DNA from: Fidelibacterota bacterium
GTDB lineage: Bacteria; Pseudomonadota; Alphaproteobacteria; Rhodospirillales; Rhodospirillaceae
DNA length: 64,000 nucleotides
Direction of reading: 5' to 3'
NCBI GenBank assembly: GCA_947476625.1
Contig: CANJRA010000001.1
Span: 389,665 to 453,664, forward strand
The notes beneath the pieces were generated by a model, which was not told where the DNA came from, searched no databases, and saw only the letters and a program-made list of their open reading frames with translations. Of the stretch, positions 34,368 to 42,410 are shown piece by piece. Every line of letters starts with the position of its first letter. Position 1 is the first letter of the stretch. The translations under genes and the position numbers were made by a program.

Positions 34368-36614
34368 TTAATGCTTCGGCCCGACGTCGGTGTTGAATTT
34401 GACGTCGCCGATCGTCTTCATGCTGAGGCGCAAAAGGACGGCGACGCCTTTTTTAAAGTCACGATCCGACGTGTTGTCTTTGGCGATATCGAGCCCGATG
34501 ACCACGCATTCGTCCTCGTAAGTAACGCCGACGTCGGTGCGGATCGCGCCGCCGTTGACGCCCAGATTCTGCCGATGCCCGATGATGGCGCTCCAGTGCT
34601 GCGTGATCCGGGTGGAAAGCGCGGCGTAGAGCTCCTCTGTGCTGCCGGGTGTGGACGGCGTAGCGCCGGATTTGACGAAGATATAGCTGGTTGTTAAACG
34701 CGCGATGTCTGGGCCTACGGTCGCGCTGAGTTCGCTGCGGCGGTTGGCAAAGGTGTCGCGGTCGAGACGGAAGCGGTACTGCATCGTCACATAGGCGTTG
34801 GGCGTATAATCGACATGGCCGACGTAATCAGAAAAACGCCCGCTCAGGCCCGATAGCTGCGTGAGTGCCGGATCGTCATGGAAGCGGTAGACCTGCCCAA
34901 TCAAGGCATCGACCGTGCCGATGCTTTCGTTGAAGGTCGCCCAATGAAGGCCGTAGTTAATGCGCGATCCGGTCTCAACGCGGTCCAATCCCGTGAAGCG
35001 CTGCGAACTGAATAAATTCGTATCGTCGAATTCGAAGTCCAGGCTGTCTTCGTTCGGAATATTTTCTTTATTCACGTTGATCGGTCCGGCAACCGCCATA
35101 ACGATTGGCTCAAGCATCTGATGGAAGCCCATCTGATCGCTGATAAACGGCATGCGCCATTCAAGCGAAACCTCTGGCACGAAACGTCCCGTGGTGCCGG
35201 TGAAGGTGTCGCCGCGCACGGGCCACGCGAGATTGCGCACATAGTATCCATCGCCACGCACGCTGGCGCGAAACGTATACACGCCGCCGTAATCGGCGGT
35301 GTAAGGCAGGTTCCAGCCGACACGCGTCGATAGCCGGTTGCTGTCGGTGCCGGTTTCGCGCACCAGTACTAATCCGCTGCCGTCCACGTTCCAGTAGCCG
35401 CCGAGTGAATCTGGATCGCTGACGTAGTTATAGTTCAGCAGCGGGATCACGCCGGGCACCGATCCTGCGGCCGCGGCAACGCGCTGGCGCTGGAAGTAAT
35501 AAGCATTGGCCGAGAAATAACTGTTGCTGCTGAAGCGCTCGGCATAAAGGTTGCTGGTCAGCCACGTCGGCGCGTTGAAATTATAACGGCGCAGATATGT
35601 GCGGTCCGACGCCAATTCTAAATGCGTGCCGCTGCGCCAGTTATCATCCATATCCCAGCGCGCGGTTGCGTCCAGGTGTCCGCGCAGATCATTCTTCACA
35701 TCGGGGTCGCCGGCCATAAGACTTCCGAACATGCGCACCTGCGCCGAGCGGAAATCCTGACGGTATTCCAACGTCGCGCCGTTACCGGCATCGGTGGTCA
35801 GGAAGGGCGCGATGGTCGCGTCTTTATCGTCGTCAATGCGAATGTAATAGGGCTGCTTGTACGAGACGCCCAAGTTGCGGCCGCCGCCAATGGTTGGCAG
35901 CAGCAATCCGCTTTTCGGCCCGGCGGTCGGATCGGGATGGGCGAGATAAGGTGTATAGAACACGGGTATGCCGCCGAACTCGACCCAGGCGTTGCTGTAG
36001 TAAACCATCTCGGCTTCGGGATCGTAGCGGACATGCGCGGCTTTGATCTGCCAGAGGGGGTTTGCATCCTTGCAGCTGTCGCAAGCGGTATAAACCGCGC
36101 GATCTAGCTCGCTGGTGCCGTCTGCGTTACGCCGATAAGTGCGGCTCGCCATGCGCGACTTGTCCGACATCAGCACGCGGACTTCTTGGGCCAGTCCTTC
36201 TTTCAGGTCGCCGGTGATCTGGATGGTTTCGAAGAAAAGCGCCGATCCCTTTTCGTCGATCAGCGACACGTTGCCCGTTGCGATGGCGATGTCGGTCTTG
36301 CGGTCGTAGACCACCTTATCGGCCATCAGCACGCGCTCGCCGCGCTGGATTTCGATATGACCTATGGCCGTGACAGTATCGTTATCCTGATCGTAGCTGA
36401 CCTCGTCCGCCAGCATGAGTGTTTGGTCGTTTGTGTTCTGGCTTTCCTCAAAGGCGACATCGGCGGCGTGCGCATGACGACCCGCGCCTGCGGTAGCGGC
36501 CAGCGCCAACGTCAGCGCGGAAATCAGCGATATGCGCAGATGGGATTTAAAACGCGCGCCATAGCTCACGGACGAACAGCGCCGTGATGGCGGCATAAGA
36601 AGAAAATGGTTCAT
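34368..36614 (-). CDS. lptD: LPS-assembly outer-membrane protein LptD
   Basis: LptD is the outer-membrane beta-barrel that inserts lipopolysaccharide, fed by a periplasmic bridge. The 748-residue protein has a signal peptide ending near HAHAAD. A periplasmic OstA jellyroll domain follows (LADEVSYDQDNDTVTAIGHI, LMADKVVYDRKTDIAIATGN), with a CDSC pair that could form a disulphide. The large C-terminal beta-barrel has the typical alternation and the segment PTAGPKSGLLLPTIGGG. ATG 36614 is used; the first codon of the longer frame at 36620 is TTG. It is 10 bp after lptF. Confidence 0.94.
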   Translation of the reverse strand: MNHFLLMPPSRRCSSVSYGARFKSHLRISLISALTLALAATAGAGRHAHAADVAFEESQNTNDQTLMLADEVSYDQDNDTVTAIGHIEIQRGERVLMADKVVYDRKTDIAIATGNVSLIDEKGSALFFETIQITGDLKEGLAQEVRVLMSDKSRMASRTYRRNADGTSELDRAVYTACDSCKDANPLWQIKAAHVRYDPEAEMVYYSNAWVEFGGIPVFYTPYLAHPDPTAGPKSGLLLPTIGGGRNLGVSYKQPYYIRIDDDKDATIAPFLTTDAGNGATLEYRQDFRSAQVRMFGSLMAGDPDVKNDLRGHLDATARWDMDDNWRSGTHLELASDRTYLRRYNFNAPTWLTSNLYAERFSSNSYFSANAYYFQRQRVAAAAGSVPGVIPLLNYNYVSDPDSLGGYWNVDGSGLVLVRETGTDSNRLSTRVGWNLPYTADYGGVYTFRASVRGDGYYVRNLAWPVRGDTFTGTTGRFVPEVSLEWRMPFISDQMGFHQMLEPIVMAVAGPINVNKENIPNEDSLDFEFDDTNLFSSQRFTGLDRVETGSRINYGLHWATFNESIGTVDALIGQVYRFHDDPALTQLSGLSGRFSDYVGHVDYTPNAYVTMQYRFRLDRDTFANRRSELSATVGPDIARLTTSYIFVKSGATPSTPGSTEELYAALSTRITQHWSAIIGHRQNLGVNGGAIRTDVGVTYEDECVVIGLDIAKDNTSDRDFKKGVAVLLRLSMKTIGDVKFNTDVGPKH

Positions 36615-36624
36615 GAACAATGCT

Positions 36625-37749
36625 TCACGCGATTCCGACGCCAGGCGATAAAAGCCGAGCGGGGGACCGCCAGCCCGGCTTCATGATGATATACATGCCC
36701 ACGGCTATCGGGAGCAACGCTACAACGTACATCAGCGACGTGAACAAGGGGTCCTTGCCCGCGAGGTTGACGGCGCCCAAAGCCGCTGCCTGCAGCAAAG
36801 TAACTGTCGCGATGGCCGCAATGATGCGTATCGCCTGGCCGCGCCGGTTGAAGGCGCCGGTCAGCAAAAAGGCCAGCCCCATACAGGTGAAGCCAATCGC
36901 GTTCAGCGGCTCTACCAGCCGCTGGTGCCCCTGAGCCCTGAGGCGGATTGCGATCTGCGGCGCAAAGTCGGTTTCGTCGGCGGTCAAAAGCTCCCAGGTC
37001 GAGCGCTCGCGGGCGGTCTCATCGCGGTTCTCCGAGGCGGGCTGCAGGCCGCCAAAGTCGAGGGAGTAGCTATCGAAGTACAAGACCGCAAGTTTGCCCG
37101 TGCCAGGTGTCAGAGTCTGGCGGCTGCCGTTGACGAGCAATATGCGCGGTCCCTGTTCGCCGCGTGCGACCGCGCCGCGTTGCGCCATGATCGTCAGGCT
37201 TTGGTCTGGTGTGCGCGTGTCGTGGATAAGAATGCCCAACAATTCGCCTTGCTCGCCGCGGCCGCGGACATACACGGTGAGATTCTTGCCAAGCTCATTG
37301 AAGGCGCCCTCGCGCAGCATGATTTGCGAGACATCATTGCGGATATTCCATTGGAGTTCCCGGAACGACCGAAACGATGCCGGCACGATGACCAGCGTCA
37401 GTACATATCCCATGAGAGCCGCGGCCAATCCGCCGAGGAGGGCAGGGTGCGCAAGGCCCAGCCGGCTGATCCCGGCCGCTTGGGCGACGACCAGTTCGCG
37501 GTCCATGATCAGCTTGTTGTAGATGAACAGAATCACCAGGAACAACGCCGCCGGCAGAATCACCGACAGAAACCACGGCAACAGCAACATCGTCAGCTTC
37601 AGCCACGTCGCGATGGCTAAGCCCTTGGTGATGACGTACTGCAGGAACTGCAGCGACTGGGTCAGCCACACCACAAAGGCCAACCCGACACTGACAAAGA
37701 CAGTGCCGATCACCAGTTGGCAGAAGATGTAGCGTGTAATTCCCGACAT
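36625..37749 (-). CDS. lptF: LPS export permease LptF
   Basis: LptF and LptG form the transmembrane part of the LptB2FG exporter that extracts LPS from the inner membrane. This 374-residue protein has six helices around a periplasmic jellyroll. Segments such as LSVILPAALFLVILFIYNKL and DRELVVAQAAGISRLGLAHPAL match LptF rather than LptG. In most relatives lptG follows lptF immediately. Here lptD follows after 10 bp instead and no lptG is in the window. LptF could not work alone in the standard model. Confidence 0.9.
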   Translation of the reverse strand: MSGITRYIFCQLVIGTVFVSVGLAFVVWLTQSLQFLQYVITKGLAIATWLKLTMLLLPWFLSVILPAALFLVILFIYNKLIMDRELVVAQAAGISRLGLAHPALLGGLAAALMGYVLTLVIVPASFRSFRELQWNIRNDVSQIMLREGAFNELGKNLTVYVRGRGEQGELLGILIHDTRTPDQSLTIMAQRGAVARGEQGPRILLVNGSRQTLTPGTGKLAVLYFDSYSLDFGGLQPASENRDETARERSTWELLTADETDFAPQIAIRLRAQGHQRLVEPLNAIGFTCMGLAFLLTGAFNRRGQAIRIIAAIATVTLLQAAALGAVNLAGKDPLFTSLMYVVALLPIAVGMYIIMKPGWRSPARLLSPGVGIA

Positions 37750-37877
37750 GGTTGCGGATTATACCGTTCGGCCTTTTATTGATGCCAGCATCATCGCTTT
37801 TATCGCGCGGTAAGTCTTTGTCGAAGGGCCGACGACGAACTAGAATGACACATCCAACCTGACCAGGGGGAATTTGA

Positions 37878-38339
37878 ATGATCCGGATGGCTATCCGCCG
37901 CGCCTCCCGCGCCGCGTGTTTTGCTGCGATCGTCGCAGGTGTCGCCGGGCCACTGGCTGCGCAGGCAGCCCAACCACAGTGCGTTTCGCTGGAGGAGGCC
38001 GATGCGTTCCGTCTCAGGCACCTGCAAAGCCGCCTGATGGTTGCGGCGCTGGGGTGTAATCAGCAGGCCGCTTACAAAACCTTCGTGGAGCATTTTCGCG
38101 CTTCGCTCGTCTCGGCCGGCGGATATATGACCGATTACTATAAGCGCATCGGCGGCGGTCAGGCCGCCTTGAACAAGCACATCACCGATCTTGCGAATGC
38201 CGCCGGTCTTCACCGCGCGGAAAGCCCGAACGAGTACTGCACACAGGCGTGGAATCTTTTCTGGAGTTTGGAACAAGATCCGCATGCGTTGAGCAAAGTT
38301 GCCGAGGACAATATTTTTCAGGCGATCGCGCAGCCGTAA
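37878..38339 (+). CDS. Hypothetical secreted protein
   Basis: A 153-residue protein with a typical signal peptide. The n-region MIRMAIRRASRAAC is basic, the h-region is AAIVAGVAGPLAA, and cleavage is likely after AQA around residue 31. The mature part is about 120 residues with three cysteines, in QPQCVSL, ALGCNQQ and NEYCTQAW, and looks mostly helical. An AGGGGG ribosome site precedes ATG 37878. It diverges from lptF and converges on ompA. I do not recognise a named family; periplasmic location is the most that can be said. Confidence 0.65.
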   Translation: MIRMAIRRASRAACFAAIVAGVAGPLAAQAAQPQCVSLEEADAFRLRHLQSRLMVAALGCNQQAAYKTFVEHFRASLVSAGGYMTDYYKRIGGGQAALNKHITDLANAAGLHRAESPNEYCTQAWNLFWSLEQDPHALSKVAEDNIFQAIAQP

Positions 38340-38485
38340 ACCTGCACCGTTACGGTCGCGACTTAAGCGCCCGTGTCAAAAGCCGTGTCCCCAAAAATCG
38401 CGGCCCCGCAAAATGTAACCGCCACCTTCGATCCAACGAAGGCGGCGGCTGACACATCTAAGAAGTAATAGCGTTGGATAACAAG

Positions 38486-38519
38486 TAAGGGCCGGCGGGC
38501 TATAGCTCGCCGGCCCTTA
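38486..38519. terminator. Bidirectional hairpin terminator
   Basis: TAAGGGCCGGCG (38486-38497) pairs perfectly with CGCCGGCCCTTA (38508-38519), a 12-bp stem. On the plus strand it is followed by TTGTTT; on the minus strand by CTTGTT. It ends 4 bp from the ompA stop and lies 147 bp past the secreted-protein gene, so it probably serves ompA first and both in part. Confidence 0.7.
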
Positions 38520-38523
38520 TTGT

Positions 38524-39600
38524 TTATTCCATGACGATTTCGACGCGGCGGTTCTGCGGTTCTTTGACGCCGTCGCCGGTGGCGACGAGCGGCTCGGACT
38601 CACCCTTGAACGACACGATGACTTCGTTCGGCTTGAAGCCCAACTTCGCCAAAGCGGCCTTCACGGCATTCGCACGACGTTCAGACAGACCCAAGTTGTA
38701 AGCCGGTGTGCTCGACGTATCGGCGTGACCGGTTGCGCGGATCACGACCTTGCCGTTCTTCTTCGCGTAGTCGGCAGCTTCGCTGACGATCTTCTGTGCA
38801 TCGGCGCGCAGGTTGGCGCGGTCGAAGTCGAAGAACACCAGGAACTTCTGCGGAACCGGCGGCGGCGCCGGCGGAGCAACAGCAGTGGCGGTCTGCATCG
38901 GGGCTGCTTTGGTTCCGAAGTTCCAACGCAAACCGACGAGCAGGTTGTGGCTGCGGTCGTTGTGACGGCTCATGGCGGAAGGAAGCGGGATGCTCACGCC
39001 AGAGAACTTGTTGGCCTGCAGGCCGATATAGCGGTACTCGACAAAACCATCGAGTTTTTCGCTAAACGGCTTCGTGACGCCGGCGATCAACTGCCATTGC
39101 CATGCGGTATCGCGATCGGTGAACGTCGACGTGCCAATGGGGAGCGTGGCCGAAGGAGCGCCCTGTACGTTCTTCCACTTGTTCCAACCAGCACCAACGC
39201 CGGCGCCGATGTAAGGACGGAAGCTGGCGGTCTCGTCGCCGAAATCATAAAGCAGGTTGGCCATCACGCCTAAGACGTTCTGCGCACCGGGCGAACCCGC
39301 GCCGGCGATGTCATTGACGGTCGCTTCACGGTAATTGAGTTCCAATTCCGAGCGGAGCCCGCTGTCCCATTTGTAACCAAGCGCACCCGAGACGATGTAG
39401 CCCATATCGAAGGTGATGTCGGCCGGGGTCGAAGTGGTAACCGCCGGCGCAATGCCGACCGGGCGGGTGTAAAGGACAGACGAGTCGTTCGGCAGGTGCA
39501 AGCCGCCGCCGAGGCTCAGGTACGGGCCTTCAGCGAAGGCTGCCGAGGAGATCGCCATTCAGGCGACGGTCGCCAAAAGTGCGAGTTTTGTGTTTTTCAT
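38524..39600 (-). CDS. OmpA family porin with an in-frame TGA in its signal peptide
   Basis: A two-domain outer-membrane protein. The first half is an 8-stranded OmpA barrel (from EGPYLSLGGGLHLPN). The second half is the peptidoglycan-binding OmpA_C domain, with FLVFFDFDRANLRADAQKIV and ATGHADTSSTPAYNLGLSERR. The natural start is ATG 39600: it has GGAG eight bases upstream and begins MKNTKLALLATVA. The next codon is TGA (39561-39559), and the frame resumes with ATG GCG ATC... encoding MAISSAAFA before the mature EGPYLS. Joined with any residue at the TGA, this makes a normal 23-residue signal peptide. Without it, translation restarting at ATG 39558 gives 344 residues with only a stub of a signal. 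It may be a pseudogene, a sequencing error, or a restart. Confidence 0.8.
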
Positions 39601-39921
39601 GTGGTACTCCAGATGTGTTTAATCGCGGGATATCTAAAATCGGTGTCTCAAATCACGGTGTGCTCCCCGTCCATGATGGTTGCAACCATGGCGATATGAT
39701 GATCATGCCACAAGCACGTTAAGCGCCGAAATCACAAACAATTAGAAGGTGTTGCAATTCTACTATAGGTAGAGCCTCGTGCGTATAGATGCACAATATT
39801 GCAAACGCTCACAACGTTCAAAAGTTCACGCGCTGGTGGTTTTTATTTGCAACAGGGTGGTCTTGGCAAATTCCGCGCGTGGCAAAATATCCACGAAGCC
39901 GAACGACTCGGGACGCCGAGT
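39601..39921. other. Non-coding region between ompA and the FAD oxidase gene
   Basis: No convincing gene lies in these 321 bp; the open frames crossing it are shadows. It should hold the ompA promoter (reading minus from here). A perfect 14-bp palindrome, ATGGTTGCAACCAT, sits at 39676-39689, about 75 bp upstream of the ompA start, and could be an operator. The AT content is higher than in the neighbours. Confidence 0.45.
39676..39689. promoter_or_regulatory. Perfect 14-bp palindrome upstream of ompA
   Basis: ATGGTTGCAACCAT reads the same on both strands. Its position in the ompA upstream region suits a dimeric regulator. No regulator is identified. Confidence 0.35.
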
Positions 39922-41340
39922 CTAGTCGACGACCTTGCCCGGATTCATGAGATTCGCCGGGTCGATGGCCCGTTTCAAGCGGCGCATCAGATCCAGCTCG
40001 ACCGGATCTTTATAGTGCTTCATCTCCTCGACCTTCAGTTGCCCGATGCCGTGTTCGGCCGAAATCGAGCCCTCCATGCCGACGACGATATCGTGGACAA
40101 CGCGGTTCATCTCTTCCCAGCGTGCGAGGTAGCCGGCTTTATCCGCGCCGACAGGCTGCGAAATATTGAAATGGATGTTGCCGTCGCCGAGATGCCCAAA
40201 CGGTACCGGGCGTGCGCCGGGAAAATGCTTGGCGATGGCGGCCATACCCTCACTGATGAACTGCGGCACGCGCGATACCGGCACCGAGATGTCGTGCTTG
40301 ATGCTGCCGCCCTCGTGTTTCTGGGCTTCGGACAGTGATTCACGGATGCGCCACAAGGCCTTTTGCCGTTCGCCGCTTTCGGCAATCACGGCATCGACGA
40401 TAATACCTTCGGTGAACGCGGTCTCCAGCAGTGCGTCGAAACTGCCGCGCACGCTGACATCGGGCCGCGAACTCGAGAATTCAGTCAGGATGTACCAAGG
40501 GTGCGGTTCAGAGAACGGGTCGGTGACCCCGGCGATGTGCTTTGCGCACATCTCTAAACCAATCCGCGGAATAAGTTCGAAAGCGGTAACGGCATCGCCC
40601 GACAAGGCGCGTGCACGGTTAAGCAGCGTCGTGGCGTCTTCGAGCTTTTCCAACGCACACAGCGCCGTAGCCACTTCGGTCGGGCGCGGGAAAAGTTTCA
40701 GCACCGCCGCCGTAATGATGCCCAGCGTGCCTTCCGAGCCAACGAACAAGTGCCGCAGCGCGTAACCGGTGTTGTCCTTGCCAAGTGCGCGCAGTCCGTT
40801 CCAGATGCGCCCGTCCGGCAGCACGACCTCAAGGCCCAGTACAAGATCGCGCGCGTTGCCGTAACGCAGAACGTTGATGCCGCCGGCGTTGGTGGCCAGA
40901 TTGCCGCCGATCTGGCAACTGCCTTCTGCCGCGAGGCTCAACGGAAACAGACAGCCGTGTTCTTCGGCGGCTTTTTGTACGTCGGCGAGAATACAGCCGG
41001 CCTCGACGGTGATGGTGAAGTTCATCGGGTCCACCGCGCGCACCTTATTCATGCGCCCGAGGCTAAGGATCACTTCGCTCGCGTCTTCATGGGGCGCGGC
41101 CCCGCCGCATAAGCCGGTATTGCCGCCTTGCGGCACGATCGGCAGACCCGCCGCCGCGCACGCGGTGACGATCTGGGCTACCTCTTCGGTCGCGCCGGGC
41201 CGTAGCACCAGCGCCGCCTTGCCGTGATAAAGCCCGCGCTCTTCATGCAGATAAGGCGCCATGGCGGAGGGGTCGGCAATGCAGGCAGATGGGCCAACAA
41301 TTCCGGACAGACGATCGCGTAAATTTTGATCTAGGGGCAT
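39922..41340 (-). CDS. FAD-binding oxidase of the GlcD/D-2-hydroxyacid dehydrogenase family
   Basis: A 472-residue flavoprotein of the VAO/PCMH fold. The FAD-binding domain has VPQGGNTGLCGGAAP, IGGNLATNAGGINVLRYGN and HLFVGSEGTLGIITAAVLKL. The FAD-oxidase C-terminal domain has FGHLGDGNIHFNISQP, with the metal-ligand histidine pattern of D-lactate and D-2-hydroxyglutarate dehydrogenases, and SAEHGIGQLK. The substrate is a 2-hydroxyacid, but which one cannot be read. It lies 37 bp downstream of the Sua5-type gene and is probably co-transcribed with it. Confidence 0.9.
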   Translation of the reverse strand: MPLDQNLRDRLSGIVGPSACIADPSAMAPYLHEERGLYHGKAALVLRPGATEEVAQIVTACAAAGLPIVPQGGNTGLCGGAAPHEDASEVILSLGRMNKVRAVDPMNFTITVEAGCILADVQKAAEEHGCLFPLSLAAEGSCQIGGNLATNAGGINVLRYGNARDLVLGLEVVLPDGRIWNGLRALGKDNTGYALRHLFVGSEGTLGIITAAVLKLFPRPTEVATALCALEKLEDATTLLNRARALSGDAVTAFELIPRIGLEMCAKHIAGVTDPFSEPHPWYILTEFSSSRPDVSVRGSFDALLETAFTEGIIVDAVIAESGERQKALWRIRESLSEAQKHEGGSIKHDISVPVSRVPQFISEGMAAIAKHFPGARPVPFGHLGDGNIHFNISQPVGADKAGYLARWEEMNRVVHDIVVGMEGSISAEHGIGQLKVEEMKHYKDPVELDLMRRLKRAIDPANLMNPGKVVD

Positions 41341-41377
41341 GGGTCTAAAATGCAGGAAGTTAGGTTTCAGTGCAATC

Positions 41378-42322
41378 TCAAGGCCGTGGGGCAGCGGCGC
41401 GTTTTAGGCGGTCGTTAATCGCTAAACCAATGCCGACGTCTGGAATCGGTGCGACTGCGATGGCCTTATATCGCGCCGAATCGTCCAGCGCACGCATCAT
41501 GGCGAAAAGATTAGCGGCGGCTTCCACCATATCCGCGCGCGCGCTGAGATTGAGCGCAGCACCCGCACATGTACCGAACCCCAACCACGCTTCACCCGGC
41601 CGGGCCTCGGCCGCGTTCAAGCGCATCGGCAAGCCCGGCGCGTAATGACTGGCAAGCTGGCCCGGCGATGTCGGCGCAGCCTGATCGCCGGTGATCACAT
41701 CGACGGGCCCGATCACCGCTGCGATCTGCGCAGCCGTAATGGTGCCCGGACGTAAGATCGCCGCCGTGGATTTCGTCAAATCCAGCACGGTGGACTCCAA
41801 GCCCACGCGGCACGCGCCGCCGTCGATGATCAAATCGACTTTTTGCCCCAGAGAATCCCGCACATGAGCAGCCAAGGTCGGGCTGATGGAACCGGATGCA
41901 TTTGCGCTGGGCGCGGCCAGTGGACGTTCCACACCGCGCAGCAGCGCTTGTGCCACCGGATGATCGGGCATGCGCACGGCGATACTGTCCAAGCCCGCCG
42001 ACACCAGATCCGAAGCCGGGCAGTCATCCCGCCGCCGCAAGACCAACGTCAGCGGTCCGGGCCAAAAAGCCTGGGTGAGTTTGTCGAAGCGCGCATCGCA
42101 GTGGGCTAAAGCCGCGACCCATGTTTGGTCGGCGACGTGCACGATCAACGGATTGAACGATGGCCGTCCCTTGGCCGCGAAAATCCGCGCCACCGCTTGG
42201 CCTTGCGTTGCGTCCGCGCCCAGGCCGTAAACGGTTTCGGTAGGAAACGACACCAGCCCTCCGCCGCGCAAAATGCGCGTGGCCGCGGCGATCGTTTCGG
42301 CGTTCGCGGGTTGCAGATTCAT
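41378..42322 (-). CDS. Threonylcarbamoyl-AMP synthase, Sua5 type
   Basis: From ATG 42322 the protein has 314 residues. The N-terminal YrdC domain opens MNLQPANAETIAAATRILRG, with GGLVSFPTETVYGLGADA and AKGRPSFNPLIVHV. The C-terminal Sua5 domain follows a linker (SPGQLASHYAPGLPMRL is the classic motif at the junction). The enzyme makes threonylcarbamoyl-AMP for the t6A modification at tRNA position 37, next to the i6A-type modification made by MiaA, also in this window. The upstream frame extension to 42418 overlaps pepA and is not needed. It diverges from pepA. Confidence 0.92.
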   Translation of the reverse strand: MNLQPANAETIAAATRILRGGGLVSFPTETVYGLGADATQGQAVARIFAAKGRPSFNPLIVHVADQTWVAALAHCDARFDKLTQAFWPGPLTLVLRRRDDCPASDLVSAGLDSIAVRMPDHPVAQALLRGVERPLAAPSANASGSISPTLAAHVRDSLGQKVDLIIDGGACRVGLESTVLDLTKSTAAILRPGTITAAQIAAVIGPVDVITGDQAAPTSPGQLASHYAPGLPMRLNAAEARPGEAWLGFGTCAGAALNLSARADMVEAAANLFAMMRALDDSARYKAIAVAPIPDVGIGLAINDRLKRAAAPRP

Positions 42323-42410
42323 AATGCGGCCAACATAGCGTCCGGCTTTGCTTTGTCTACTGCATGGCCTAGGGTATGCGCCTCTTTGAAATCTTTGCCG
42401 GATTTGCCCC

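Noticed and set aside
38524..39558. TGA read as an amino acid by code change in this organism
   Set aside because: Many genes in the window end in TGA (for example pepA and mreD), so TGA works as a stop here.
37750..42410. A hidden lptG or a defence island between lptF and pepA
   Set aside because: The genes here are a secreted protein, OmpA, FAD oxidase and Sua5; none resembles a permease or a defence system.
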